Below are positions 1 to 11,229 of a DNA stretch of 57,500 nt, one piece after another. Numbering within the stretch: the stretch's first letter is position 1; each line of letters opens with the position of its first letter. Location: assembly GCA_012295275.1 (NCBI GenBank), contig CM022676.1, positions 14,488,698-14,546,197 of the forward strand, written 5' to 3'. A model generated the notes under the pieces. The model did not search any database. It was not told where the DNA came from and saw nothing but the letters and a program-made list of their open reading frames with translations. The position numbers and the translations under genes were made by a program. Source of the stretch: Chrysomallon squamiferum. Taxonomy: Eukaryota; Mollusca; Gastropoda; Neomphalida; Peltospiridae.

Positions 1-360
1 TGTGTTTAGTAAGTGTTTTTATAACCTTTATTAATTTATTAAATTTACCTTTATTATTTTTGGTTTTGTTTCTGTAGAATTATTCTGTTTGTGCCATTTT
101 TTTTAATGACATTCTTTTATTATTATTATTATAAGTAAATAAAATAAATAAATAAATATTAAAATAAATATTAAAATATGTAAACAAACAAAATTAACGG
201 GAAAAATATAAAATAAAAAAACAACACAGACAGACCCCACATCCAAAACCATCCAAAAACAATAAACCAATAAATAATAATAGAATTATAAAATTTGTCT
301 AATAAAATAAGGAATACAAATATAATTAAAGTTGTTGCTTTATTATTCATAGTAGTAGTT

Positions 361-379
361 GTAATAGAATTATCATTAC

Positions 380-431
<52 letters not shown>
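361..431. repeat. (AAT)n microsatellite
   Basis: Perfect trinucleotide run of about 20 units. It is the first of some twenty AAT/ATT runs in the window. The surrounding 1-1000 bp is AT-rich and shows no exon that I can support. Confidence 0.95.
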
Positions 432-434
<3 letters not shown>

Positions 435-1168
435 GAAGATAAAAGCCAACAATCCAATAATGAAATGTCTGTCATTTTACTTAGCTATATTAGCCTTCTA
501 ATTAATTTTAATTTACATTTATGGTAAACTGTTAGAAGAATTATGTACATTTAATTTGTTTACATTTTACTCTCTGTGTAATAAGATTTTGAAATACTAG
601 ATACTAACACGGTCAGATACAGCAGTACTGGTTTTAGTTATTTCATAAAGGATTAAACTGAAAAATGTAGATAAGATTTTATATTCTAATATAAATAAAG
701 GGAAAGAAAACTAATTTCAAACATAGCTTTTACTCCCATCGAATATCAGTTTTATTATTTTAAATATGTTTCTTATTTTCAAACATTAAACATTTAAAAA
801 TACATGTTCCTTGGAAGTAAGTTTCCATACACCTAAGTAAAAGAGTGTTGTAATAAGAAATATATTTAATATGTTTGCCACTATACAAATATTAGAAAGC
901 TAGTTTTAGCAAATGTATACAAATCTATTAGAAATATTAGTGGGTGTGAAACTGCACTGTTGTTTCACAAGTACTAACTAGAAAAGTATTGAACAAGAAC
1001 ATGGGCCATTTAATCATTATAAACAGAAAACAAATTTTACATATGCCTCCATTACAATTAAATAATCCAAAAGAATAATGATTAAAATATAGTAAATTAA
1101 TATTAAAAAGTGTTTAATTATTTTGTGATAAATTATTAAAAGAATAATAATAATTAATGAAATTCTAC

Positions 1169-1171
1169 TAC

Positions 1172-1218
<47 letters not shown>
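1169..1218. repeat. (AAT)n microsatellite
   Basis: About 16 uninterrupted units. The low-complexity open frames that cross it encode homopolymers (Tyr, Ile or Leu) and are not genes. Confidence 0.95.
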
Positions 1219-1220
<2 letters not shown>

Positions 1221-1336
1221 CTCAGCATCATACAACAGTAAGAGCAATAAAAATAATAATTAAATCATCACAGAAAAACGAGAAATAAGGATATACAATC
1301 AAACATTGTGAAGATTAGTGTTTAGCATAAAAACAA

Positions 1337-1584
1337 CGGTCTAAGGGGAATAACTCTATTTTAGTATAGCCGGGCTAGTCGAAACGGAAAAATATCAAAA
1401 GTCAGTATATTAGGTTTCCAAAAACACACTATTTTTAACTTAAATTAAAAGTAAATAAATAGATAATAAATATAACACTTATTCGAAAAGGAAATAGAGG
1501 CAAATTTAAAGGAATTTAAATTAACGATATCATTAGTAGATGGCAATTCCAAAACTTTAATTTAGAGTTATACCCCTTAGACCG
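1337..1584. mobile_element. Short inverted-repeat element (MITE-like)
   Basis: Left arm 1337-1364 (CGGTCTAAGGGGAATAACTC...) is matched in inverted orientation by 1557-1584 (...TATACCCCTTAGACCG), with two or three mismatches. The interior of about 190 bp is noncoding. Arms of about 28 bp around a short AT-rich core are the shape of a non-autonomous DNA transposon. I could not identify a target-site duplication or a family. Confidence 0.5.
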
Positions 1585-1634
1585 TAAATTTAAGTTCTTG
1601 ATAAACGACATTATACTTTGCGTTTTATTTTCCA

Positions 1635-1695
<61 letters not shown>

Positions 1696-1763
1696 CTGCA
1701 CATATTTCACAACTAGTTATTTTACGTCTTCAGAAATACAGAGATATTTTTATTTCCCATAAA

Positions 1764-1827
<64 letters not shown>

Positions 1828-1942
1828 CAACAACAACAACAACAACAACAACAATTACAACTGCTATTCTTAAACTTTTATTTTAGACCGTACATTTACT
1901 ATTCTTGATGAGGACGATATATTTTGTCTTTCATGTTTTTAT
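1577..1942. repeat. Direct repeat pair with microsatellites
   Basis: The segment beginning TTAGACCGTA at 1577 recurs at about 1885, each copy running for some 55 bp into a TTTTGCGTTT-like or TTTTGTCTTT-like end and then an ATT run. Between them lie (ATT)n at 1637-1694 and (AAT)n followed by (CAA)n at 1767-1853. The first copy overlaps the right arm of the inverted-repeat element. Confidence 0.5.
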
Positions 1943-2356
1943 TATTTTTATTATTATTATAATTAAAAATATAGATTTGATTTTATTTCCCATATAACAA
2001 TAATAACAGAACTAATATTAATCTGAAGTTATTTTAAAACGACAATCTCCTAACATTTCTCGCTTATTTGGTAAAATGTTGACAATGGGCAAATTCAGTC
2101 TTATTAATTATGATAAAATGCTTAGTATAATATAAAAATATTTCTTTATCGAAATCACAAAACTATACATGTATTATCAAGTAATAATAGCAAAAATGTG
2201 CAACATTTGATGAAATACTTGTTCGACCTATGATGTGATTCGATTGTCAGTACGGAGCAGGAGTAATAACTCTTTTTTTATATATATATATTTTACAGAT
2301 TTAGCCAGGCAGAAACTTTCCTAACACTTTACAGTTTGATCCACAGGTGAATCAAA

Positions 2357-2557
2357 TCACATCAGACCAGCTAAAATCTTAAATTTTTCAGTCAAAGCAA
2401 ATGTTTTTCTGATTGTAATAGTATAGTGTAAATATATGTGCAGTGAAAATGTTATTACATTTATTAACATGGCCAAGAACAGACCCAACAAACAGAAATA
2501 AAGCAGAAATGTAGTTTTATAAATCACAAGTTTTACCCTGACCTTGATAACACCCAA
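2357..2557 (-). other. Open frame with one hydrophobic segment, uncertain
   Basis: A minus-strand open frame of about 66 codons contains one long hydrophobic stretch flanked by basic residues, as a transmembrane exon might. It lies downstream of the Ig-like exon on the same strand. No good polypyrimidine tract precedes it and no splice phase fits clearly, so chance is a serious alternative. Confidence 0.15.
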
Positions 2558-2594
2558 TTAAGTAAAACGTATTAAAGCTTCTCCATAACACACA

Positions 2595-2696
<102 letters not shown>

Positions 2697-3678
2697 GGTA
2701 TTTTATAAATAAAATTTTGGTGACTTTTTCAAAAGAATACGCCATATTAACATTGTAACACATTCAAACAGGGAAACCATTTAATTACAGTAATAGAACT
2801 AGAAATCTCAGACTGTTTAAATATAGTTTAAAGTGAATGTGCACTGAAATACTTCAATGTAACACTGAATTTCAGTAATCTTATGAATTTTTTAATTCAG
2901 TGGGGGAAAAAAAAGAAGAAAAATATAGAAGAAAATAGTTAATAATTAATAAAATGCCCTGCAACTTATATAATTTTAACTGTTTTCATAGAAGACAAAC
3001 TATCGTAACTTCCAAATCTGAAAGATTTTCATTAAATTTTTTTTTTTTTTTTATATAAAGTGGTTTTTATTGAAAACGTTCCAGATTTCTAAATAAACAA
3101 ATATTTTTGATTATCATAATGTTAAAGTTACTGATTTGAACTTGTCCTTTTCGTCTCCAGTATTTTAGAGACACAAATTAATTCACCGTTTATTTATAAA
3201 GAAACGATAAAGAGAATAATAATAATGAACTGTCTAATCTACATAACTGTCGAAACAATAAATTCATTGTCAGAAGACATAATGGGAGTGGTCTAGTCCA
3301 ATATCAAAACGTAATCCACTATATTTTGATATTCTATATAATTAATGTTAATATAGTTGCCAGACTATTGTTAAATCAGCATCTCATATTTATTTTAAAA
3401 TATATTTTACTAGGAAATTAGAGTCTAAATACTTACACGTTTTACATTAATATATAATATAATTAGTCTAATAAGAGCAAAACATTGAAGGTATTTACTA
3501 TTAAATAATAGTATTTAGAGGAAGGGTGGTAGTTATAGTAACAATGATAGTGGTCGTAGTAGTTATAATTTAGTCTGTTGTAAGAATCTGATAGATCTGT
3601 CATATCTCAAGGTTTATCTGTCTGTGAGGTGTGTGTAGATCTACAGCAAACCAGTGATCACTAAAGTGTTGAAAAATC

Positions 3679-3691
3679 TAAAAAAAAAAAA

Positions 3692-3737
<46 letters not shown>

Positions 3738-3758
3738 TTAAAAAAAAAAAAAAAAAAA
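3679..3758. repeat. A-rich and (AAT)n tract
   Basis: A poly(A) run, about 14 AAT units and a second poly(A) run. The rest of 2.7-3.9 kb is AT-rich and shows no supported gene. Confidence 0.9.
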
Positions 3759-3916
3759 GTAATAGATCATGAACTGAACCACTCAAGTACAGTTAAACAC
3801 AGAAAACAGTGAAAACTAGATATACAAAGATAAACTGACGGAGAAATAGACCAAGCAGTCAGACAATGAACTAAATAAAAGAAACGTTACAAACAAAGAT
3901 TACTTACACGGTTATT

Positions 3917-3990
3917 AGACAACACGTAGCTGAAGATAGAGACTCGATTCCACTCTTCGCCATAGCTAAACAATATAAAATTTAGAAAAC
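3917..3990 (-). CDS. Possible short exon, unidentified
   Basis: Read on the minus strand, a TTGTTTAG acceptor is followed by about 58 bp and then a good GTAAGT donor. One frame reads YGEEWNRVSIFSYVLSNNR. Another opens with ATG and reads MAKSGIESLSSATCC. It lies just downstream of the Ig-like exon on the same strand, so it could belong to that gene, but the phase does not continue that exon's phase 1. Function unknown. Confidence 0.2.
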
Positions 3991-4577
3991 TGTGAAAATC
4001 TTTTAAACATCAGTGTTAAATCGACGATATCAAAACTCAATTCAAGTTTATCTATTAATGACCAATTTTTCAGTGGCTTTTTTGCTAATTACAGGAATAT
4101 GATCAATGGTTATTCCTTACAGTTAGCTGTTTCATAATTGATAAACATATTTTTACGTATTTGTGTTTTGTGTGCTGACGTAACGAGACCCTTTAACATT
4201 GGAACGTATCGTTTGGCAGTCGAAACTTGGGATTCTGTTCGAAAGTCGAGACAAAACTAAAGTATTATGGGATATGTATAAAAAAAAAAAAAAAAAAAAG
4301 ATAAAAAAATTGTCGATTGGGAATCTAAAGAAGCCAAGTCTAGTTACAGCTCTGTTACACTGGGAGTTTCTCAATGGGATTGTCATAAAAATAACTACAA
4401 CAACAATAAAAAGTTAACTATTCTGTAAAAATTAGTCACACTTTACACACGTTAGAAACTTTTAGTTATTTCTTTATGTTTTGTACGCAAGAACATTTGT
4501 CTGAATGTGTTAAACACACCGTTACATACACACGGCTATCATTATCATTATATTTATAGTTTACGAGCAAAACCTAC

Positions 4578-4892
4578 AAGCGTCCATGACATGTACAGCT
4601 ATGACATTGCTTTTGTGTTTTCCATGTAGATCTGAACAGAACCATTTCACTTCATCTTCGCTGAAAAAGACTTTGGGTATTGTTAGTGTGAATACAGTTC
4701 CCTCGTTACATTTGAACTTGTATTTTCTTGGCAGATATCCACTGCAGTTTGACCCGTGACCTTGGTGAACATTCATGGTCAAGGTCCCGCGCGTCCAGCC
4801 TATCCCTGCCACTCTGCGACGTGTGTGACACGTGAGTGTGAAAGATAATCCAACCTCAACTGCGTTTCCCGACTTTTTGAGGAAATGCGCGT
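4578..4892 (-). CDS. Ig-like domain exon of a secreted or receptor protein
   Basis: The exon of 315 bp starts after a TTTTCAG acceptor and ends before a GTAGGT donor, both phase 1, which is the classic Ig-domain exon design. Residue 1 is the first full codon. Cys21 (in SFTLTC) and Cys85 (in WFC) sit 64 residues apart, as for the canonical Ig disulfide, with Trp32 eleven residues after the first Cys. Cys49 and Cys61 could form an extra bond. The frame is open throughout and extends upstream of the first apparent start codon. The signal-peptide exon at 5352-5409 joins it in phase. Downstream transmembrane or tail exons were not identified with confidence. The function is probably extracellular recognition; the ligand is unknown. 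Confidence 0.62.
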
Positions 4893-4943
4893 CTGAAAAG
4901 TATGTGATAATTACATTTACTTAAAATTCTCATCTTACAATAA

Positions 4944-4949
<6 letters not shown>

Positions 4950-4991
<42 letters not shown>

Positions 4992-5010
4992 ATAATAATA
5001 ATAAAAATAA
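4950..5010. repeat. Poly(A) plus AAT/AAAT tract
   Basis: About 40 A residues followed by AAT and AAAAT units, in the intron between the signal-peptide exon and the Ig-like exon. Confidence 0.9.
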
Positions 5011-5017
5011 AAACAAA

Positions 5018-5165
5018 TACCGTGGTACCTTGACTTATGAGTTTAATTCGTTCCGTGACCAAGCTCGTATCTCAGTTTGCTGGTATATCAAATCAATTTT
5101 CCCACCTGAAATTAACTGAAATACCATTTATCCGTTCCAGGTCCCCAAAAACCACCCAGATTTTT
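5018..5165. mobile_element. Interspersed repeat fragment
   Basis: The segment starts GTGGTACCTTGACTTATGAG, continues with the TTCGTTCC / CTCGTAT / ATATCAAATCAATTTTCCC pattern and ends near GGTCCCCAAAAACC. This 'position-plus-Ttcgttcc' pattern is familiar from dispersed short transposon relics in many animal genomes. The family is not assigned. It sits in the intron of the Ig-like gene. Confidence 0.45.
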
Positions 5166-5251
5166 TGTAACGTTTTTTTAAATAAGAAAAATGTATTTAT
5201 AAATGAAAATATTGTATAAAAACAAAATAAATACCATAACATTTTCACTGT

Positions 5252-5252
<1 letters not shown>

Positions 5253-5290
<38 letters not shown>

Positions 5291-5293
5291 TAT
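5253..5293. repeat. Poly(A)/(AT)n tract
   Basis: A run of A followed by about 12 AT units, intronic to the Ig-like gene. Confidence 0.9.
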
Positions 5294-5351
5294 TTCATTC
5301 ATAAACATTATTTGAAACTACTATTTGTTATTCGTGTTTAAATGAACTCAC

Positions 5352-5409
5352 TTGAAGCAGCTGTAAAGAGAATAGCACACACCAAAATGTGCCTCGCTTC
5401 CAATTCCAT
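5352..5409 (-). CDS. Signal-peptide exon of the Ig-like gene
   Basis: On the minus strand an ATG opens a 19-codon frame, MELEARHILVCAILFTAAS, with a hydrophobic core and small residues at its end. It stops at a consensus GTGAGT donor after one base of the next codon (phase 1). The Ig-like exon at 4892 begins with the two bases needed, so the join reads on without a break. The intron would be about 460 bp. I chose this ATG because no longer in-frame start is needed and the length suits a secretion signal. Confidence 0.6.
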
Positions 5410-5866
5410 GATGTAGTTATCCTCAAAAAAAAAAAAAAAAATACCCCGTGAAACACACTTTGTATTCGAAATCTGGTAAGAATGTTCTTGTCAAGAGAGA
5501 TGTTTGTGAAAAAGTTAAATTTAATGTATACCCTGCGACAGCATTTGTTAAAATGAATCGTAAACAGATGAAAACAATTACTGTAAGTATGTCTTTTATT
5601 ATATTTCGAGTTATAGCTGCTGTCACATTGTTAAATATTCCACGAGAACAAATCTGCTAAGAATAAATCTGGGTTACTACTACAGTTCTATTTTTATCCG
5701 CTATCGTTAAAAGGTCTAAGCGATCTATAAATAACCGGGTCGATCACGTGCAGAGAACATTGTAAACAACAGAGAACATTTGTAGCCGATTTTACTATTT
5801 TTATTTGTTACCGATCTGCTGAAAAACAGCAGTTTGTTTCGAACGACATCTTGCATATTTAGTGTA

Positions 5867-5867
<1 letters not shown>

Positions 5868-5918
<51 letters not shown>

Positions 5919-6089
5919 GTCGTTGTTGTTGTTTCTGGACTGTTTTTAGAAATAATAATTAGATTAAATAACTCAGTAACGTGACCGTTTTGAAAACAGA
6001 TTTAATAAACATATTTTAAAATGTTCTTGTTACCCTGTCATATTTTATTTCCTACTTTATTTTGTTATTTATTACATTTTGATTGACTG

Positions 6090-6153
<64 letters not shown>
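5868..6153. repeat. Two (ATT)n microsatellites
   Basis: Runs at 5868-5917 and 6091-6153 separated by AT-rich sequence. The stretch 5.7-7.0 kb holds no supported gene. Confidence 0.92.
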
Positions 6154-6154
<1 letters not shown>

Positions 6155-6215
6155 AAGGAAAGAAAGATAAACATTTTCAGTAGTTAATTAAATATTATTT
6201 ACGTAATGTACGACG

Positions 6216-6730
6216 ATGTGTGTGTGTGTGTGTGTGTGTGTGCGTCGATTGCATTGTTTATAAACGTACGAGTATATTCTAACATCAAAGGTTTATCGTT
6301 TCAAGCCGTTATTTCTGTGTTGAAATGAAACCTTTAATATTAAATAACGTCCACAGTTCAGAGGTTCTATAACCAATGAATCAAACCGTAAGCAATTCCC
6401 GATTGATGTCCCACATATTTCTGTCTGTATGTCTGTTTCTTGTGTGATACACGTACGTGTCTGTCTGTGACGGGGCAGGTGTATATCTGTTTATGTTGCA
6501 TGTTAGTCCCTGTCAGTTTGCGATGTGTGAGTATATGTGTACCTCTGAGCTATATATGCACGTGTATGCATATCTGTGTGTCATGTGTTTATGTGTGAAT
6601 ATGTCTGCGAATTATCTGTGTATTTTTCTATGTATATATGTCTGTATATGATGTGTATGCATATGTTAATATCTTTGTGTGACGTGTGTATTTTTTTCTG
6701 TATGTATGTGATGTGTATTTGATGTCTCTC
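6216..6730. repeat. (GT)n and degenerate TGTGTATG-rich tract
   Basis: A pure GT run at 6216-6242, then from about 6420 a long imperfect tract of TGTGTAT, TGTCTGT and ATGTGT motifs. The plus-strand open frame here is Cys/Val/Tyr-rich because of the repeat and is not considered a gene. Confidence 0.75.
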
Positions 6731-7012
6731 CTTGTCGTATTTTAACATGGAAATATTCAACTATGCAAGATATAATAAAATAAACTCTGTCAGTTTGGTA
6801 GTCATCGTGTAGAATGATGGATTACATTTATTTTATGTAACGCTATTCATAAAAATAATGCAGATGCATGCGAGCTGTTTTTTGTTAATTATCTGATGAA
6901 GTTAGATTTATGCATGTGAATGTAAATTTTTTAATATTAGTGTATTTTATGCTATTATTGAACAATCCATTAATCAACTTCAATGTTTATTTCCTTTTAT
7001 ATATTATATATA

Positions 7013-8178
7013 TACACACTCTAACAAAACAACAACAACGCAAAAGTAGATTTTACTGAGTCATTGGGAATATCTATCTCATCGATCAACAGAAAACAAC
7101 AGAGTGCTCACATTTTACACACACTTTCGCAATATATTGGTATTGATAGTATTACATTGAAAAGGCTAAAGTTCAAGGTTATAACAGTGTAATTTGAATA
7201 CCTTTTGTGCCCACCATGGGAACTGCCTGACATCTTCTTCCCATGGCAGTAATGACATTACGAGTTACACCTTGTGGAATGGTGGCCCACTCTGTCTGTA
7301 GTAATAATGCCAACTGAGCACGATTATGTGGCTGTGGTTGATGCTGCCTCAGTCGTCTATCAAAATCGTCCCACAAATGTTTTAAAGGGTTCAAGTCCGG
7401 AGATTTAGAGGGCCAGGGCAGCACCTGAATGTTATTGTTGTGTAGGTACGCTGTTGCGAGTCTGGCTGCATGTGGTATCACATTGTCGTGCTGGAATACA
7501 GCGTTACCATTATTCATAAACGTTCACCACGACGTCTGTAAACTTGACATCCTCCATCAGCTCGACGAAGCAGAAATCGAGCATCGTCTCTAAACCAGAC
7601 AGTTCTCCATGGTAACTGAGGCCAGACTCTGTGCAGTTGACACCACTGATGTCGTAGTCGCCGATGTTGTTGAGTTAAAACGACTTCTTACACAACGCCT
7701 GGCGCGAATACCTGCCTCACGTAAACGATTGCGCACTGTCTGAGCTGATATTCTACACAGACCTGGTGTTGCTGAAGCAGTAGAGGTAGCCATGGTGGTT
7801 CTTTCCCGTAGATGAAGTACCCGTATGTAGCGGTCCTGGGCTCTGGTTGTTATACGTGGTCTACTTGACTGAGACAGTGACGTGTTTTTTGGTGTTGCTG
7901 CAACAGATACCACAATCTTAAGATAGAGTTTGGGGATACACGGAACACACGGGCTACAGCTGAGAAGGATTCGCAAGCTTGTAAACGGCCGATGGCGTTG
8001 TTTCGTTGCGGTTCACTCAGTCGTGGCATTTGTTTGATGTTGGGTCAGAACAAAAATAACGAACAGAAGTATTCGAAAACCTTGCATTTATATAATCCTC
8101 GTATTCAAGTCATATGTGTCAGTTTACAATAGTTATCTAAGAAATCAACCATTTTGCGGTTTTTTGGGGGGAGAGTAT
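7013..8178 (-). mobile_element. Tc1/mariner-type transposon, inactive
   Basis: Imperfect terminal inverted repeats bound the element. The left end reads TACACACTCT... with CGCAAAA about 25 bp in (7013-7055). The right end, read inverted, is TATACTCTCC... with CCGCAAAA at the matching place (about 8140-8178). Both ends abut TA-rich flanks, in keeping with TA target sites. The interior is a broken transposase on the minus strand. About 1.17 kb, shorter than a complete element of this type. Confidence 0.72.
7179..8029 (-). pseudogene. Tc1-like transposase pseudogene
   Basis: The ATG at 8027-8029 opens MPRLSEPQRNNAIGRL, the usual N-terminus of a Tc1-like helix-turn-helix. The frame then shifts near 7920 into a second stretch with a Tc3-type recombinase-like helix-turn-helix (QTVRNRLREAGIRAR) down to about 7680. 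The first catalytic Asp region (DDARF) and GERL follow. The reading then jumps to NAVFQHDN, which carries the second Asp, so roughly 60 residues usually found between are missing. The last acidic position, normally NP(I/L)EHLW, reads NPLKHLW. Frameshifts, an internal deletion and loss of the catalytic Glu make it dead. Known role: cut-and-paste transposition. Confidence 0.85.
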
Positions 8179-8350
8179 ATATATAGTTTTTTTTTTATTA
8201 TTTATTTTGTTTCTAATATTCTTCTTATTATTTTTTCCTTTATTATTTTCCATATATCTATCTTATTTTAAGTGGTTAATATAAAACTGCATTGTTCTTC
8301 TTATTACTTAGTTTTATTATTGCTCTTGTTGTTGTTGTTATTGTTTATTA

Positions 8351-8353
<3 letters not shown>

Positions 8354-8409
<56 letters not shown>
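8354..8409. repeat. (ATT)n microsatellite
   Basis: About 18 units, between the transposon and the receptor-tail exons. Confidence 0.93.
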
Positions 8410-8410
<1 letters not shown>

Positions 8411-8549
8411 GATTATTATTGTTGTTGTTGTTTTTGTTATTATATCACATAAACTATTTAACCTTTAATTGTGAGTAGTCTATCTGTAATTTTTATTATT
8501 AAACTGAAAATTCAATTGACTTAGAAAATTTGTATCTCTCAAATCACAG

Positions 8550-8602
8550 GAACGTTTCACAACGGGGGTCTTCAATATACGAGGATGTTGCTTTTGAACC
8601 GG
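8550..8602 (+). CDS. Cytoplasmic-tail exon with YEDV motif
   Basis: The exon lies between an ATCACAG acceptor and a perfect GTAAGT donor. Entering in phase 2 and leaving in phase 1, it reads NVSQRGSSIYEDVAFEP. The Y-E-D-V tetrapeptide resembles the tyrosine signalling motifs of receptor tails. It joins in phase with the exon at 9187. The upstream transmembrane and ectodomain exons were not found, perhaps because they lie further left or were disturbed near the Tc1 copy. Inferred to be the tail of a mollusc-type surface receptor. Confidence 0.45.
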
Positions 8603-9186
8603 GTAAGTGCAATTTTTTCTAAACGTTTACTCTAAGAAGGCTTACTTTACGTTCAATATCTATTAAGACTTCTGGCAAGGTAATCATGAAAGAAAGAAAT
8701 AAGGTACAAAATGAAATAATGAAAGAACAATTAATGAAATGAGTATGAAATTGAAGGCTGGAACAATATTATTAAAAGGTAATGGCATAAAATGTTGTCA
8801 TTTATATACTGAGCTAAGAATGTCTGAAGTTATTTTGTGTTAAATGATTAATTAATAGAATTATTTTGTATTACCTCCTCAGATAAGCAAGTATATAGTT
8901 TAACATATTTCTCTGATAAGTACAAAGTGTTTATAAATTGATATTTTGCAGTATTACAAACTATTTTATCACCACTGTGTATTAATATCTGTCTTTATAC
9001 TTGTTGTAAATTACAGCCTGGTCAAGTTAATATGTCACATTTATGTTTTTTTTATTTTGTATATATCTTATTATTTATTATTTAGCCATCTGGTTTTGTT
9101 AGTCTCTTTTTTCTGCATTTCTGTATGACTTATTATGTTTGAGAGATAAAGAAAATGTTTATACACCTCTTATTATTTATATGTAG

Positions 9187-9269
9187 GTAACAGTCTACAA
9201 GAGAGTCAGTCAACTGAACAGAATCCGTATGACGTTTTGGATTTCAGTTATAAGAAACTAAAATATTAA
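9187..9269 (+). CDS. Terminal tail exon with YDVL and YKKL motifs
   Basis: After a TTATATGTAG acceptor the phase-1 frame reads on from the previous exon as GNSLQESQSTEQNP, then YDVL-DFS-YKKL-KY and a TAA stop at 9267-9269. Two Y-x-x-L units only three residues apart, after a Y-E-D-V in the preceding exon, suggest a phosphotyrosine docking tail. The spacing is shorter than in a textbook ITAM. The short exon, correct borders and phase agreement with 8550-8602 are the evidence; no similarity search was possible. Confidence 0.45.
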
Positions 9270-9689
9270 GATATCTCTTTATTAATGTATTTACTTAAAA
9301 CTTTGAAACAACTTATTTTGTTTCTTTTAGTATATATATATATATATACACATACACACATACGTTTATATACACGTACATACACACTTACACAGGTTAA
9401 AACTTTGAAAAACACATAACTTTAGGAAACGAAATTACATAAAATGATTATTTACAATCATGAAATTTTATTAATAAAGAGAACTAATTAAAGATATAAA
9501 TATTCTTCTTTTCATACAAGAACGTCGTTATACACATTTGTTTTAAATGGGGTTTTATATTTATATTATGTTTTCATCAGTACAATATAATATATAGCGT
9601 ATGTTTGAATAGTATTCTATGTTCTAAAATTACAGTGTTTTCTTTGAATGTTATGAATTAACTGATACTGTACAGTATATAGTTGCGAT

Positions 9690-9835
9690 GAGTCTTTAAA
9701 ATTCTGATTAATCTATATCTACTAAAATCATGATTAAGCTGTGTCTAGTAAAATTATAATTAATCTATGGCTAGTTATATTGGAATTAGTTGTATCCCTT
9801 TAATTGTGATTAAACTATGTATAGTAATAAAAAAA
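9690..9835. repeat. Short degenerate tandem repeat
   Basis: A unit of about 30 bp resembling AATTATGATTAATCTATGTCTAGTA is repeated four or five times imperfectly. Confidence 0.5.
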
Positions 9836-9985
9836 ATATGACTTTGATATTTTGTGCGCACACATACACTATATACAAAGGGGACATTTCAAAATTTTTT
9901 ACTTCATTTTATTTTATTTATTGACATAATTATTTAGTATTTGTGTGTAGAGAGGTTATTACCAGTACCAACAATATCAATGATA

Positions 9986-9986
9986 A

Positions 9987-10024
<38 letters not shown>

Positions 10025-10050
10025 ATAATAATAATAATAATAATAATAGT
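9986..10050. repeat. (ACT)n then (AAT)n microsatellite
   Basis: About 12 ACT units followed by about 8 AAT units. Open frames across it are homopolymer artefacts. Confidence 0.93.
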
Positions 10051-10261
10051 AACAACATTAATAGTCACAATGATCATGACAGTATTAATGATGGTGCTAT
10101 TGCTGCTGCTGATGATGATGATGATTATAATACCAGCAATAATATAGTGATAAAATACTTTTTTAAATTTATAAAATCATATGCACTGATCATTTTCTAT
10201 AACCTCCACAGATTAAACCGCCATTTAATAAAGTCATTATTCACCAGTGTGTTGATTCTCA

Positions 10262-10541
10262 CAGTGATCGAATAGTTTAGGACCATTCCGCGTTTATCTT
10301 TTGTGCACATCGTTTAGTTATGCGAACTACGTAGCACTGTTTTGAAAGCAATAAAACAGAAGCAATCTTTACTGGTGGCGTATTATTTAGTATGATCAAA
10401 AAATCTCTGTGGTTTGTATACTGAATAACATCGCAAGTTAACATGAAAGACTGATTCAGTAGAGCCACAAATAGTGTGAGACAGACAAAAGAAGTGAAAC
10501 AGCTGTGAAGGAAGAAAACATTTTTAAAATGTGTTCTTACC
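10262..10541 (-). pseudogene. Damaged Ig-like exon
   Basis: On the minus strand a TTCCTTCACAG acceptor leads into a frame with NQSFMLTCDV, followed about 38 residues later by a second Cys and then RCAQKINAEWS and a stop. The spacing of SF-LTC, the middle Cys and the (K/R)-x-C matches the first 60 residues of the intact Ig-like exon at 4578-4892. The second half is missing. Entry is not in phase 1, unlike the intact exon, so a frameshift is implied. Best read as a relic of the same family; a chance open frame is the alternative. Confidence 0.35.
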
Positions 10542-10599
10542 ATCAGATGTTGAATGAATATACACAAACTGAACTGCCGTTAATGAGCCACAATGAAAT

Positions 10600-11090
10600 C
10601 AATCAATCAATCTAGCTCTCTTTCTCTCTCTGTCTCTCTCTCTTTATATATATATATACACATATACATATATATTGAAGGAAATAATGTTCATGTTGCT
10701 ATACTCGAAGACCTGCTGATTTCCTGAAATTGGAGTACCAGCTTCAGAAAGGAAAGCACCTGTTTCTAATTTTCACAAATCCAATATAACTGTTAAATAT
10801 ATTTCCTTCAACGTACCTAAACAATACATATAGATCAGAATGTAGTTATACTAGTCGTAATGTATAAATCCATGTCCATTTAGGCAGAAATACTTGTAAC
10901 AGTGAAATATTCACATATTATAAATGAGTTCAAAAGATAATGAGAGGAAGCGATGGTCACAAAATGTCAGACTACTCTTCTCTGACTGGCACCTTGCAGG
11001 TTCATGAATGTACCTAGCATGACCTTGATAAACCAACTATGATGATATAACCCAGTAATATGATAGTGACGAACAAAGCAAGCATATATC
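10600..11090. other. No gene seen; CT/TA simple repeats
   Basis: Contains an AATC tetranucleotide run, a short TCTC tract and a TATACA tract near 10640-10675. No splice-bounded coding segment found. Confidence 0.4.
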
Positions 11091-11091
11091 A

Positions 11092-11219
<128 letters not shown>

Positions 11220-11229
11220 GTTATTGTTG

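Noticed and set aside
4153-4417. Overlapping open frames with poly-Lys or poly-Phe
   Set aside because: They rest on an A run; no splice sites or motifs support either strand.
5423-5660. Overlapping plus and minus frames near the signal-peptide exon
   Set aside because: Neither has motifs or consistent splice borders; they lie in the 5' flank of the Ig-like gene.
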